From Pseudomonadota bacterium (lineage in GTDB: Bacteria; Pseudomonadota; Alphaproteobacteria; SMXQ01), in assembly GCA_022545545.1 (NCBI GenBank), contig JACZQV010000009.1, forward strand, positions 1 through 34,954: a stretch of DNA of 34,954 nucleotides, given 5' to 3'. This document shows positions 7,085-14,858 of the stretch, in pieces (positions within the stretch are counted from its first letter, which is position 1; each line of letters begins with the position of its first letter). The notes below the pieces were generated by a model. It was not told the origin of the DNA and made no database searches. It saw only the letters and a list, made by a program, of their open reading frames with translations. The translations under genes were made by a program, and so were the position numbers.

Positions 7085-8398
7085 TCAGTCGTAAACCTTG
7101 ACCTCGGGGATGGGGACCACGAACTTGCCGCCCCATTGGCGGATCGCCGACATCTTCTCCATGATCTCGTCCTTCAGGTTCCAGGGCAGGATGAGAACGT
7201 AGTCCGGCTTGGTCTCCAAAATCTTTTCCGGCGCATGGACGGGAATGTGTGTGCCGGGCAGATGGAGACCCTGCTTGTGAGGGCTGGCGTCCACCGTGTA
7301 GTCGATGAAGTCGCTGCGGACGCCGCAGTAGTTGAGAAGGGTGTTGCCCTTGGCCGGCGCACCGTAGCCGACGACGGACTTGCCCTGGTCCTTGGCCTCG
7401 ATCAGGAAGCCGAGGAAGGCGCGTTTGATGCGCTTGACCTTGTCGGCGAACCGCTTGTAGGTCGCCATGTCGTTCAGACCGGCGGCCATCTCGCGAGACC
7501 GGAGGCGTTCGACGCTTTCACTCGCCCCGACGCCCTGACCTTGGTGACAGGCGAAGATCCTGAGGGATCCGCCATGGGTCTCGAGTTCCTCCACGTCGAA
7601 AAGCATGAGGCCGTGATGGGCGAAAATCAGCTCCGCGGTGAGGAAGGAGAAATAGGAGAAGTGCTCGTGATAGATGGTGTCGAACTGGGTGAGTTCGATG
7701 AGTTTCAGGAGATGGGGGAACTCCATCGTCAACACCCCTTGGGGCTTCAGTGCAAGCTTCAGGCCGGCGACGAAGTCGTTGATGTCGGGGACGTGGGCGA
7801 GAACGTTGTTGCCGATCAAGAGGTCGGCCTGGGCGCCATCGGCTGCCAGGACCTTGGCGGTTTCGGCGCCGAAGAACCGGATCAAGGTAGGGATGCCCTT
7901 CTGCTCGGCGATTTCGGCGACGTTCGCCGCCGGCTCGACGCCGAGGACCGGTATGCCCTTGGCCTTGAAGTACTGCAAGAGATAGCCGTCGTTGCTGGCG
8001 ATCTCGACGACCTGGCTATGGGACCCGAAGCCGAACCGCCCAATCATCTCGTCGGTATAGCGCTCGGCATGGCTGAGCCAGCTGTCGGAGTAGGATGAGA
8101 AATAGGCGTAATAGGAGAACAGCTGCTCGGGCGTCTGGACTTTCTCGATCTGCACCAGATGGCAGTCGCCACAGACATAGGAGTGGAGCGGATAGAACAG
8201 CTCCGCTACGCCGAGTTCACCGGGCCACAGATAGTAATTGGCCGGCGGCATGGTCCCGAGATCGACGAAGCTCTCGACCAGGGGCGCGGCGCAGAACCGG
8301 CAGGTCCTGACGGACTCGATCTCGCCGTCAGGCGACGGCTTTTGCGACTCTGGCGCCGTGTGTAGCAGTTTTGCCGTGCTTTTCTGCACTTTTCGCAT
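7085..8398 (-). CDS. Sugar C-methyltransferase (NovU/TylCIII type)
   Basis: This is a three-domain SAM-dependent C-methyltransferase for nucleotide deoxysugars. An N-terminal zinc-binding module (CRFCAAPL ... YVCGDCHLVQ, two CxxC pairs) is followed by the Rossmann methyltransferase (VVEIASNDGYLLQYFKAKG, LLIGNNVLAHVPDINDFV) and a C-terminal domain with VVGYGAPAKGNTLLNYCG. The His-rich HEHFSYFS segment (after DTIY) is the expected catalytic region. The start is ambiguous: ATG at 8398 has AAAAGG directly before it, and GTG at 8389 has AAGG at better spacing. The start at 8476 is rejected because it overlaps the dehydratase by 149 bp. Even at 8398 there is a 71-bp overlap with the upstream gene. 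It sits between a CDP-glucose dehydratase and an epimerase, so methylation of CDP-4-keto-6-deoxyglucose, probably at C3, is likely. Confidence 0.92.
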   Translation of the reverse strand: MRKVQKSTAKLLHTAPESQKPSPDGEIESVRTCRFCAAPLVESFVDLGTMPPANYYLWPGELGVAELFYPLHSYVCGDCHLVQIEKVQTPEQLFSYYAYFSSYSDSWLSHAERYTDEMIGRFGFGSHSQVVEIASNDGYLLQYFKAKGIPVLGVEPAANVAEIAEQKGIPTLIRFFGAETAKVLAADGAQADLLIGNNVLAHVPDINDFVAGLKLALKPQGVLTMEFPHLLKLIELTQFDTIYHEHFSYFSFLTAELIFAHHGLMLFDVEELETHGGSLRIFACHQGQGVGASESVERLRSREMAAGLNDMATYKRFADKVKRIKRAFLGFLIEAKDQGKSVVGYGAPAKGNTLLNYCGVRSDFIDYTVDASPHKQGLHLPGTHIPVHAPEKILETKPDYVLILPWNLKDEIMEKMSAIRQWGGKFVVPIPEVKVYD

Positions 8399-9467
8399 CC
8401 TTTTCAAAGGCCTCGATCTGGGCCAGGGTGACATCGCGCATGTTCCCGCCCCCATGGAAAGCCCGATACCAGGCAACGGTGCGGGCGATGGCTTGGTGAA
8501 GGTTCCAGGTCGGGCGCCAGCCGAGTTCGGCGTGGGCCTTGACGCTCGAGAGGGTCAAGATCCGTGCCTCGTAGGGCCCTTCGCCTTCCACCGGTTGCCA
8601 CCGGGCGCCATTCCCCCACAAGGCCGTCATCTTGTCGGCGATGCAGGCAACGGTGCGCGCGTCCTCCTCGTCAGGGCCGAAGTTCCAGGCGCCGGTCCAT
8701 CCTGCCGGATCGTCCCATAGGCGCTCCGCCAGGTTGAGGAATCCGCGCAACGGGTCGAGCACGTGTTGCCAGGGCCGTACCGCTCCGGGATTGCGGATCT
8801 TCAATGTTTCGCCGTTGGCGAAGGCGCGCATGGCATCCGGAACCAACCTGTCCTCGCCCCAGTCGCCGCCGCCAATGATGTTGCCGGCGCGCACCGTGGC
8901 GATGCCCGGCTTACCGCGACGGTCCGACCCGCCGCCGTCGGAGAAGTACGACCGGCAAAATGCGCTGACGGCGAACTCGGCGCAGGCCTTGCTGTTGCCG
9001 TAGGGCTCCCGGCCGCCAAGCGCGTCGGACTCCCGGTACCCCCAGGCCCATTCGCGGTTCTCGTAGACCTTGTCGGTGGTGACGATGACCGCCGCCCGCA
9101 CACCTTCGGTAAGGCGCAAAGCCTCGAGCAGATTGACCGTGCCCATGACGTTGGTTCCGTAGGTTTCGACCGGGTTGGCGAAGGCGCGGCGCACCAGGGG
9201 CTGCGCGGCCAGATGCAGGACGATCTCGGGCTTGGCGGCACCGAGCGCCGTGGCCAACCGCTCGAAATCGCGGACATCCGCGACGGTCGAGGCGATATCG
9301 GTTTCGAGCGAGGTGGTTTCGAAGAAGCTGGGATGGGTCGGTGCCGTCAGGGCATAGCCATGCACCTCGGCCCCGAGGCGGGCGAGGGACAGGCTGAGCC
9401 AGCCGCCCATGAATCCGGTGTGGCCGGTGATGAACACCCGCCGGCCGGACCAGAAGCCGCCATTCAC
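8328..9467 (-). CDS. rfbG: CDP-glucose 4,6-dehydratase
   Basis: This short-chain dehydrogenase turns CDP-glucose into CDP-4-keto-6-deoxyglucose with NAD. The N-terminal NAD motif is VFITGHTGFMGGWLSL, followed by LHLAAQPLVRRAFANPVETYGTNVMGTVNLLEA and the catalytic region VIVTTDKVYENREW...GGREPYGNSKACAE, which holds the YxxxK pair. The start is GTG at 9467, which overlaps the cytidylyltransferase stop as GTGA, a classic coupling; the longer frame from 9569 would overlap the upstream gene by more than 100 bp. The last 25 residues (KDAKSAEKHGKTATHGARVAKAVA) run into the next gene and look like an unstructured tail. Confidence 0.95.
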   Translation of the reverse strand: MNGGFWSGRRVFITGHTGFMGGWLSLSLARLGAEVHGYALTAPTHPSFFETTSLETDIASTVADVRDFERLATALGAAKPEIVLHLAAQPLVRRAFANPVETYGTNVMGTVNLLEALRLTEGVRAAVIVTTDKVYENREWAWGYRESDALGGREPYGNSKACAEFAVSAFCRSYFSDGGGSDRRGKPGIATVRAGNIIGGGDWGEDRLVPDAMRAFANGETLKIRNPGAVRPWQHVLDPLRGFLNLAERLWDDPAGWTGAWNFGPDEEDARTVACIADKMTALWGNGARWQPVEGEGPYEARILTLSSVKAHAELGWRPTWNLHQAIARTVAWYRAFHGGGNMRDVTLAQIEAFEKDAKSAEKHGKTATHGARVAKAVA

Positions 9468-10324
9468 GCCGACAGCCGGCACTCTTCTTTCCGCCAGGTG
9501 TGCCAAGGCGCTTTCCCCTTGTCCCACAGTTCGTTCAGGAGCTCCATTTCGCGAGGGGTGTCCATGCACTGCCAGAAACCCGGGTGCTGGTAGACCGCGA
9601 GCTGGTTCTCCTTCGCCAGATGCTCGAGGACGCCGCGTTCCAGGCTCACGTTGTCACCGTTTGGGACATGCAAGAAGGCCTCGCGTTCGAATACGAAGAA
9701 ACCGCCGTTTATCCAACCATCGGTGACCTGCGGCTTTTCCTCGAAGGTCTGGACCACGCCGTCGATGATCGCCAGCTCGCCATAGCGCGAGGAAGGGTGG
9801 ACCGCGGTCACCGTCGCCAGTCTGTTGGTGTCGCGGTGATGGGCAAGCAGCTTGGAGATATCGATATCCGCGACACCGTCGCCGTAGGTCGCCAGGAACC
9901 TATCGCCGCGCACATATTTGAGCGCCTGGAGGATTCGCGCGCCGGTCAGGGAATCGGCGCCGGTCTCGGCAAGGACGACGCGCCAGTCCTCGTCGAAACC
10001 GTTGGACAGGGTCTCCATGTCTCCAGTCGTGAAGTCGAGGGCGAAGTCGGAATTATGGCGCCGGTAATTGAAGAAATAATCACGGATCACATCGCCCTTG
10101 TAGCCCAGGCACAGGATGAAGTTGCGGGCGCCGAAGCGGTGGTAATGCTTCATGATGTGCCAAATGATCGGCTTGCCGCCGATCTCCACCATGGGCTTGG
10201 GCTTGAACTCGGTTTCCTCGCGCATCCGGGTGCCAAGGCCGCCGCAGAGGATCACGACATCGAGCCCTTCGGCGGAGCTCCATGCCTCCTTCGGCGCACC
10301 GTGATCGTCAAATTGCTTCAACAC
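9464..10324 (-). CDS. rfbF: Glucose-1-phosphate cytidylyltransferase
   Basis: It makes CDP-glucose from CTP and glucose-1-phosphate. The nucleotidyltransferase signature VVILCGGLGTRMREETEFKPKPMVEIGGKPIIWHIMKHY is at residues 23-61. It is followed by the RfbF-specific NFILCLGYKGDVIRDYFFNY, the metal-binding TYGDGVADID, and WINGGFFVFEREAF. Length (286 with a short N-terminal extension) is slightly above the usual 257 or so, because MLKQFDDHGAPKEAWSSAEG precedes the core. The start is GTG at 10324 with GAGG six bases upstream. It is the first gene of the CDP-sugar operon rfbF-rfbG-methyltransferase-rfbC. Confidence 0.96.
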   Translation of the reverse strand: MLKQFDDHGAPKEAWSSAEGLDVVILCGGLGTRMREETEFKPKPMVEIGGKPIIWHIMKHYHRFGARNFILCLGYKGDVIRDYFFNYRRHNSDFALDFTTGDMETLSNGFDEDWRVVLAETGADSLTGARILQALKYVRGDRFLATYGDGVADIDISKLLAHHRDTNRLATVTAVHPSSRYGELAIIDGVVQTFEEKPQVTDGWINGGFFVFEREAFLHVPNGDNVSLERGVLEHLAKENQLAVYQHPGFWQCMDTPREMELLNELWDKGKAPWHTWRKEECRLSA

Positions 10325-10749
10325 GTCATTCCTCGCATTTCTCTCGTTGGTCCCTTGGGGCGCGGCGGGGCGCCTTGTGGCGCGGGCGCCGGCGGGCGGA
10401 AGGCGCGGGAACGGTCAGGGAAGCGCCGGCGGCGATACCCGTCTCCTGGCGCATGCCGGCGGTGCCGTCCCTTTCGCCCAAGGGCGCGGTCCTGACCGGA
10501 TCGCGGCCATTCCCACGGGTTTCGCTCACGGCGCCGGCGAGAATCCCGGCAATGGAAGGGCTGGGGATGAAGACCGGGCCGCCTTGGCGGAAGGCAACGG
10601 GGCGAGCCGGATTTCCGGGGCCTCCGGCGAGATCCCGTCCGAGGATGTGCGCCGCCGCCGGCCGGAGCTGAGGCCTGCTGGGGGAGAGGTTTCCCGGCGT
10701 GATGTTCGTGGCCAACATGCGGTGCGTTCGCTCGTCGTCGCCGTCCGGC
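10325..10749. other. GC-rich intergenic region between fliW and rfbF, possible small ORF
   Basis: The 425 bp between fliW and rfbF contain no recognised gene. One minus-strand frame (10326-10718, 130 codons) stays open and stops one base before the rfbF GTG, so its last codons contain the rfbF ribosome site. Its translation is rich in Arg, Pro, Gly and Ala (ending RRRPRHKAPRRAPRDQREK) with no domain I recognise, and overlapping plus-strand frames are equally open. I treat it as probably non-coding. No sigma-54 box or CGGCA-N5-TGCCG site was found here, and CsrA, a common fliW neighbour, is not present. Confidence 0.4.
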
Positions 10750-11256
10750 TCACAGACCGTGGCGGATCGAGTATTTGTTGTTGGGCATCACATACTGACG
10801 ACCCGTGCGTTTGCGACTGTCGATGAACAAGGGCGCGCGCAGGTTGACCGAAACGCTGGCGCCGTCGTCCTCGCGGCGCACGGTGACGATGAGGAACATC
10901 GCCAGTTCCTCACGCTCGATCGACAGCGCCTCACAGGCATCGTCAAGGTCGGCCTCGTCGATCGCTTCACTATCGATATTGAAAGGCACGACCAGGAACG
11001 CGACATCCGGCTCCGTCAGGCATTGAAGCACCCTGAACTGCGGATGTTTGCCGTCGGGCAGGTTGGCGACGCAGAAATCGTGGTATCCCGAGAACCCCAG
11101 CACGCCCTGGGGCAGCGTGAGGGCGTTCTCGCTGCGGAATTCGAGGTGGCCGAAGCGCGACTCGATGAGCGTCGTGTCGCCCCCCGCGGACGGCGCGTCG
11201 AGCGAAGCCTCGACATTGGCGCCGGGCCTTTCCGCTGCTTGGTCGTTTGCAAACAT
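10750..11256 (-). CDS. fliW: Flagellar assembly factor FliW
   Basis: FliW binds flagellin and the translational repressor CsrA, coupling flagellin synthesis to export. The family core is present: TLIESRFGHLEFRSENALTLPQGVLGFSGYHDFCV, then FRVLQCLTEPDVAFLVVPF, and LAMFLIVTVRRE ... SVNLRAPLFIDSRKRTGRQYV near the C-terminus. Start ATG at 11256 has AGGAGAGG upstream; a TTG three bases earlier is an alternative. Its 168 residues include a disordered N-terminal extension of about 27 residues before the core. It follows flgL by 61 bp and is probably the last gene of the flgI operon. In Caulobacter-type bacteria FlaF and FlbT also control flagellin; neither is in this window. Confidence 0.93.
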   Translation of the reverse strand: MFANDQAAERPGANVEASLDAPSAGGDTTLIESRFGHLEFRSENALTLPQGVLGFSGYHDFCVANLPDGKHPQFRVLQCLTEPDVAFLVVPFNIDSEAIDEADLDDACEALSIEREELAMFLIVTVRREDDGASVSVNLRAPLFIDSRKRTGRQYVMPNNKYSIRHGL

Positions 11257-11317
11257 CAATCCTCTCCTTTACTCAAGTCAAGCCGGGTAGAAATCCTTGG
11301 CGTTCGAAGTCGTCCTC

Positions 11318-12241
11318 TTAGCGCAGGAAGTTGGTCAGACTCAGGTCTCGCAACCGGGCGATGGTGTAGAACGAAGCCTCGAGCAGCACCTGATCGTTGG
11401 TCATCCGCGCGACGGCCGCCGGGATGTCGACATTTTCGATGTCGCTGATGGTTTCGTCGACGAATACGAGCATGTCGCGGTGCCCGTCGTTGGCCTTGTC
11501 CAGCGCGTTGAGCGAGGCGCCGATCCGGCTGCGGATATTCGGAATATCGGCGATCGCCTTGTTCACCACGGCAAGCGCCTCCTGCAGGCGCAATCTGTCG
11601 ATGGTGGGGCTCGTGCTGGCGGTCTTGACCATCTGAAGGGCGCGGATGAGCTCCTCGAACCCGGCCTCGTCCGCCGTCGCGCCGTAGGTCACGTCGAAAT
11701 CATCCGCCGCCCGCACCTTGACCCTGGTGCTGTCGCCCTGGAAGTAACCGGTGTCGGCGTTACTGGGATAGCTGGTGGGCGGCGCGCTATAGCCGGAGGC
11801 ATTGAGGTTCACCGGCGCGGTGTCGATGATGGTGCCGGCGAACAGGAAGCGGTCGCCGATCTTGACGTTCAATTGCTTGGACACTTCCTGGAGCAGGTTG
11901 TCGGCCTCGAGGTTGAGGGAGAACTCGCTCGCGTTCGATGCGTTAAGGCCGTTGACCAGCATGGTCTTGAGCTTGCTCGCCGCTTCGAAAACATTCGCCA
12001 CGGAAAGTTCCATGGTTTGCAGGCGCAAGGTGACGATCCGGTTGTTGGAGACGAACTGGTCGGCGCGTGCCCTGGTGCTCTCGAGATTGACCAGCCGCTG
12101 GGAATCATCGGCGATGCCTGAATAATTCGGCGATTTCATCCCCGTCGACAGTTGGAGCTGCGCCTTCTGCAGCCGCGACTGGGTCTCGAAAATCTGCGAA
12201 ATCGTCAGATTGTGTTGGGCAATGTTCGTGATGCGCGTCAT
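11318..12241 (-). CDS. flgL: Flagellar hook-filament junction protein FlgL (HAP3)
   Basis: FlgL joins hook and filament below FlgK. The flagellin-like N-terminus (MTRITNIAQHNLTISQIFETQSRLQKAQLQLSTGMKSPNYSGIADD) and C-terminus (QVLLEASFYTIARLRDLSLTNFLR) both have the coiled-coil D0/D1 character of the family, with the usual central GDRFLFAGT segment (residues 127-135). Length, 307 residues, is normal. The gene lies 10 bp after flgK in the same direction. Confidence 0.95.
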   Translation of the reverse strand: MTRITNIAQHNLTISQIFETQSRLQKAQLQLSTGMKSPNYSGIADDSQRLVNLESTRARADQFVSNNRIVTLRLQTMELSVANVFEAASKLKTMLVNGLNASNASEFSLNLEADNLLQEVSKQLNVKIGDRFLFAGTIIDTAPVNLNASGYSAPPTSYPSNADTGYFQGDSTRVKVRAADDFDVTYGATADEAGFEELIRALQMVKTASTSPTIDRLRLQEALAVVNKAIADIPNIRSRIGASLNALDKANDGHRDMLVFVDETISDIENVDIPAAVARMTNDQVLLEASFYTIARLRDLSLTNFLR

Positions 12242-12251
12242 GTCAAGGCCT

Positions 12252-14075
12252 CTATCGTCCCATTTCGTTGAGGATTTTCATCACTTCCGCGATCACGGTG
12301 ACCATGCGGGCCGAGGCCGCGTAAGCGGTCTGAAACATGATCAGGTTGCCGAGCTCCTCGTCGACGTTCACGCCGCTCGCGGATTCGGTCTTGTTGAGGA
12401 CTTCCTGGTAGACGATTTTGCGGAATCTCAGGTCGTCCGCAACGTTGGCCGCCAGGTTCGCACTGGTTGAAAGGATGGTGGCGCCGTAGCCGCTCATGGT
12501 GGTGGTGGTCTGAGGGATGCCGCCGGAGGCGGCGAAGGAGAGCCGCTCGTTGAACTTGTTGGCAAGCCGCTGCACCACCGTGTTATCGCCCACCGTAACC
12601 GCCGTGCTCCCGTTGGTGAGGGTGGCCTCGCTCAACTCGCCGCGCGCCAGATACTGGGGGTTGGCAACGATGTCGCTGCGGACGGCGATATTGCTGGCCA
12701 GCCCCGTCGCCGGGTCGCCGGTGAACAGGTCATTGAGGCCGAAATAGTGCGAGAACCCGAATCCGGTCGACGCTTCGGCGCTGGTTCTCTCGTTGATGGC
12801 GATGCCGTTGGCCGCGTTGTCCGCCGTGATCACCAGCTGTCCACTCGAGTTGACGCTGGCCGTTGCCCCTGCAAGGCCGGGGATCGCCGGGGTCGAGGCG
12901 GAATAAACGCCGTTGATGGCGTCCCTGACCTCGTTCACGGTAGGATTGGCGCCGGCCGCCAGGGTCGTGAGGTCGGCGAGGTTCAAATCCAGCGGCACAC
13001 CGACCGATTTGCCGTTGGCGTCGACGACGGCTATGCGCACGATGCCTGACAAGGTCACCAAATCGTTCGCGGGGTCGGCGAAGGTGCGGGTTCCGGTAAG
13101 GGCGTTGGGCGGCGGATACGAGGCGCCATCATTATGGACGGCGTTGATCTGGTCGCGCACGACCGTAGCAAGGGTATTGAATTGGGCGTTAAGGTCCGGC
13201 AGCGTGGTGTCGCGCAGATCGATCAGCGCCTTGAGCTTGCCGCCGGTGATGTCGGTGGTGATATCGTTGCCATCAAGGGTAATGCCGCCGATACCGTTGT
13301 TGGGATAGCTCGTGGTCGAGCTCATCGACGAGGCCGGGGTGTAGGCGAGCGTCGATGGAGTGATGTCGACGAGGGTCCGGCCCGATGCCGAGAATATCAC
13401 TATCTTGCCGTTGTCGCGGGTGAAGTAGGTGATGTCGATCTTCTCGGCGAGATCGGCGATGGCGGTGTCCCGCTGGTCCGCCAAATCGCCAAAATCGAAG
13501 CCGAGGGCCTTGTTGCGTGCGATCGAGGAATTCAGTTCCGCGATATTACCCAGCAGCCTGTTGACCTCTTTGACTTCAGCCGCGATGGCGATGTTGGCCT
13601 CGTTGCGCAGATCCTGGACGGTCTTGGCCATGTCATTGATCTGGCGGGTAAGATCCAAGGCGGCATTGACCACATCGATCTGCTCGTTCGACGAATCGGG
13701 ACTGACGGCGAGCGCCTCGAGGACGTTGCCAAGACTGGTCAGGGTGGCGGCGACCGAGGAGTTGGAGTCGGGCTGCCCGAACATACTCTCCATGTTGTTG
13801 TAAAACTGCTCCTCGACCGTAATCTTGCCCAGTAGCGACAGCTGGTCGCGCAAATCCCTGATCAAGAATTCGTTTACTCTGCGGGTGATCGAGGTGGTTT
13901 CGACCCCGGCGCCCTGACCGTCGAGAAGCCGCGATTGCCGATTGGCGGTCTTTTGGGTGTAACCCTCCGTAGTGGCGTTAGCGATGTTGTTGGCGGTCAC
14001 CGACAGCGACGCCTGGTTCGCCATAAGGCCGCTTAGCGCGGTACTCAGGGTAACGGAAATCGATGAAGCGGACAT
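12252..14075 (-). CDS. flgK: Flagellar hook-associated protein FlgK (HAP1)
   Basis: This is the first hook-filament junction protein. The N-terminal rod/hook motif SGLMANQASLSVTANNIANATTEGYTQKTAN and the C-terminal ESASGVNVDEELGNLIMFQTAYAASARMVTVIAEVMKILNEM are diagnostic. The middle (about residues 260-520) is a variable surface-domain region rich in Thr, Asn and Gly. Length 607 is normal for alphaproteobacteria. It follows the FlgN/FlbY-like chaperone gene by 22 bp, and FlgN is its usual export chaperone. Confidence 0.96.
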   Translation of the reverse strand: MSASSISVTLSTALSGLMANQASLSVTANNIANATTEGYTQKTANRQSRLLDGQGAGVETTSITRRVNEFLIRDLRDQLSLLGKITVEEQFYNNMESMFGQPDSNSSVAATLTSLGNVLEALAVSPDSSNEQIDVVNAALDLTRQINDMAKTVQDLRNEANIAIAAEVKEVNRLLGNIAELNSSIARNKALGFDFGDLADQRDTAIADLAEKIDITYFTRDNGKIVIFSASGRTLVDITPSTLAYTPASSMSSTTSYPNNGIGGITLDGNDITTDITGGKLKALIDLRDTTLPDLNAQFNTLATVVRDQINAVHNDGASYPPPNALTGTRTFADPANDLVTLSGIVRIAVVDANGKSVGVPLDLNLADLTTLAAGANPTVNEVRDAINGVYSASTPAIPGLAGATASVNSSGQLVITADNAANGIAINERTSAEASTGFGFSHYFGLNDLFTGDPATGLASNIAVRSDIVANPQYLARGELSEATLTNGSTAVTVGDNTVVQRLANKFNERLSFAASGGIPQTTTTMSGYGATILSTSANLAANVADDLRFRKIVYQEVLNKTESASGVNVDEELGNLIMFQTAYAASARMVTVIAEVMKILNEMGR

Positions 14076-14097
14076 GGTCGCTGGGTTTCCTTTGGCG

Positions 14098-14547
14098 TCA
14101 GAGTTGCTCGTTCAGCGTAAGGGGGACGGGCGTTGCGCCGGGGACTCCGGCATTGCCGCCGATCGCCCCTTCCTTGGAGTAGGCGGCGGCGTTGCCGCGC
14201 TGCTCGGTGACCGCGTTGGCGATCGCGGTCAACAGTTTTTCACTGACCGACTTGACGGCCTTGATCGCGCTCTCGTTCTCGTTGAGCACCTTCTGGAACC
14301 TGCCGGTGATCCGTTTGAGTTCCACCTTGAGGTTGGGCTTGGCGGCGGCGAGCAAGGACGGATCGTCCCGCAATTCCTGCATGTGCCTCTCATAAGCCAA
14401 AGCGAGGCTCACCTTGTCTTTCTGTAAGGCGCCGATGTCCTGCGGCCGCATGCTGCGGAGCATCTCGATCTCCTTGCCCATGAGGTCGATGAGGCGGTTG
14501 GTTATGGCGATCAAATCGCCGAGCCTGGTGGTCGTTTCCATGGTCAC
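14098..14547 (-). CDS. FlgN/FlbY-like flagellar export chaperone
   Basis: A 149-residue, largely helical protein (LGDLIAITNRLIDLMGKEIEMLRSMRPQDIGALQKDKVSLALAYERHMQEL) with the heptad pattern and the ALQKDKxxLxxxYE segment typical of FlgN-family chaperones, called FlbY in Caulobacter-type bacteria. FlgN holds FlgK and FlgL before export, which fits its place directly upstream of flgK and flgL. The tail after residue 120 is Gly/Ala/Pro-rich. The start is GTG at 14547, overlapping the flgJ stop as GTGA with AGGAG five bases upstream; ATG at 14541 is an alternative. The chaperone role comes from position and helix pattern, not from a catalytic motif. Confidence 0.78.
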   Translation of the reverse strand: MTMETTTRLGDLIAITNRLIDLMGKEIEMLRSMRPQDIGALQKDKVSLALAYERHMQELRDDPSLLAAAKPNLKVELKRITGRFQKVLNENESAIKAVKSVSEKLLTAIANAVTEQRGNAAAYSKEGAIGGNAGVPGATPVPLTLNEQL

Positions 14548-14858
14548 TCGATCTCCTGATACTTGAGGATTTCCCGGTAAACGGAATCGGCTATGCCGAC
14601 GCCACCGGTGCGGGCCATCACTTTCCCGTATTCCTGGGAGAGCAGCGAGCGGAAGACTTTCTCGCCCTGGCCGCCGCCGAACATTCCGTCGGTCGGCAGG
14701 TCCGCGAACATGCGATCGATGAACTGGGCGAGGAAGAAGGCCTCGAAGTCCTCCGCCGCCTTGCGCGCCTCGGCTGCCGTGCCCTTGGCGCCGACTTTTG
14801 GCGCCTGGGCGTGGAGGTCGACGATAAGGGACGGATCCTGGAGAGGAATTTCGCCCAT
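14544..14858 (-). CDS. flgJ: Rod-binding protein FlgJ, muramidase-less form
   Basis: This is the rod-capping domain of FlgJ, which helps rod assembly in the periplasm. The motif KAAEDFEAFFLAQFIDRMFADLPTDGMFGGGQGEKVFRSLLSQEYGKVMA is the FlgJ N-terminal (rod-binding) domain. The protein stops after about 104 residues, so the peptidoglycan hydrolase domain of enterobacterial FlgJ is absent. This single-domain form is normal in alphaproteobacteria. The ATG at 14858 overlaps the flgI stop by one base (TGATG); GTG at 14861 is the alternative. Confidence 0.92.
   Translation of the reverse strand: MGEIPLQDPSLIVDLHAQAPKVGAKGTAAEARKAAEDFEAFFLAQFIDRMFADLPTDGMFGGGQGEKVFRSLLSQEYGKVMARTGGVGIADSVYREILKYQEIE

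Noticed and set aside
10326-10718. 130-codon minus-strand frame abutting rfbF
   Set aside because: The translation is Arg/Pro/Gly-rich without a domain, and overlapping frames on the other strand are equally open. Stopping next to rfbF is suggestive but not enough.
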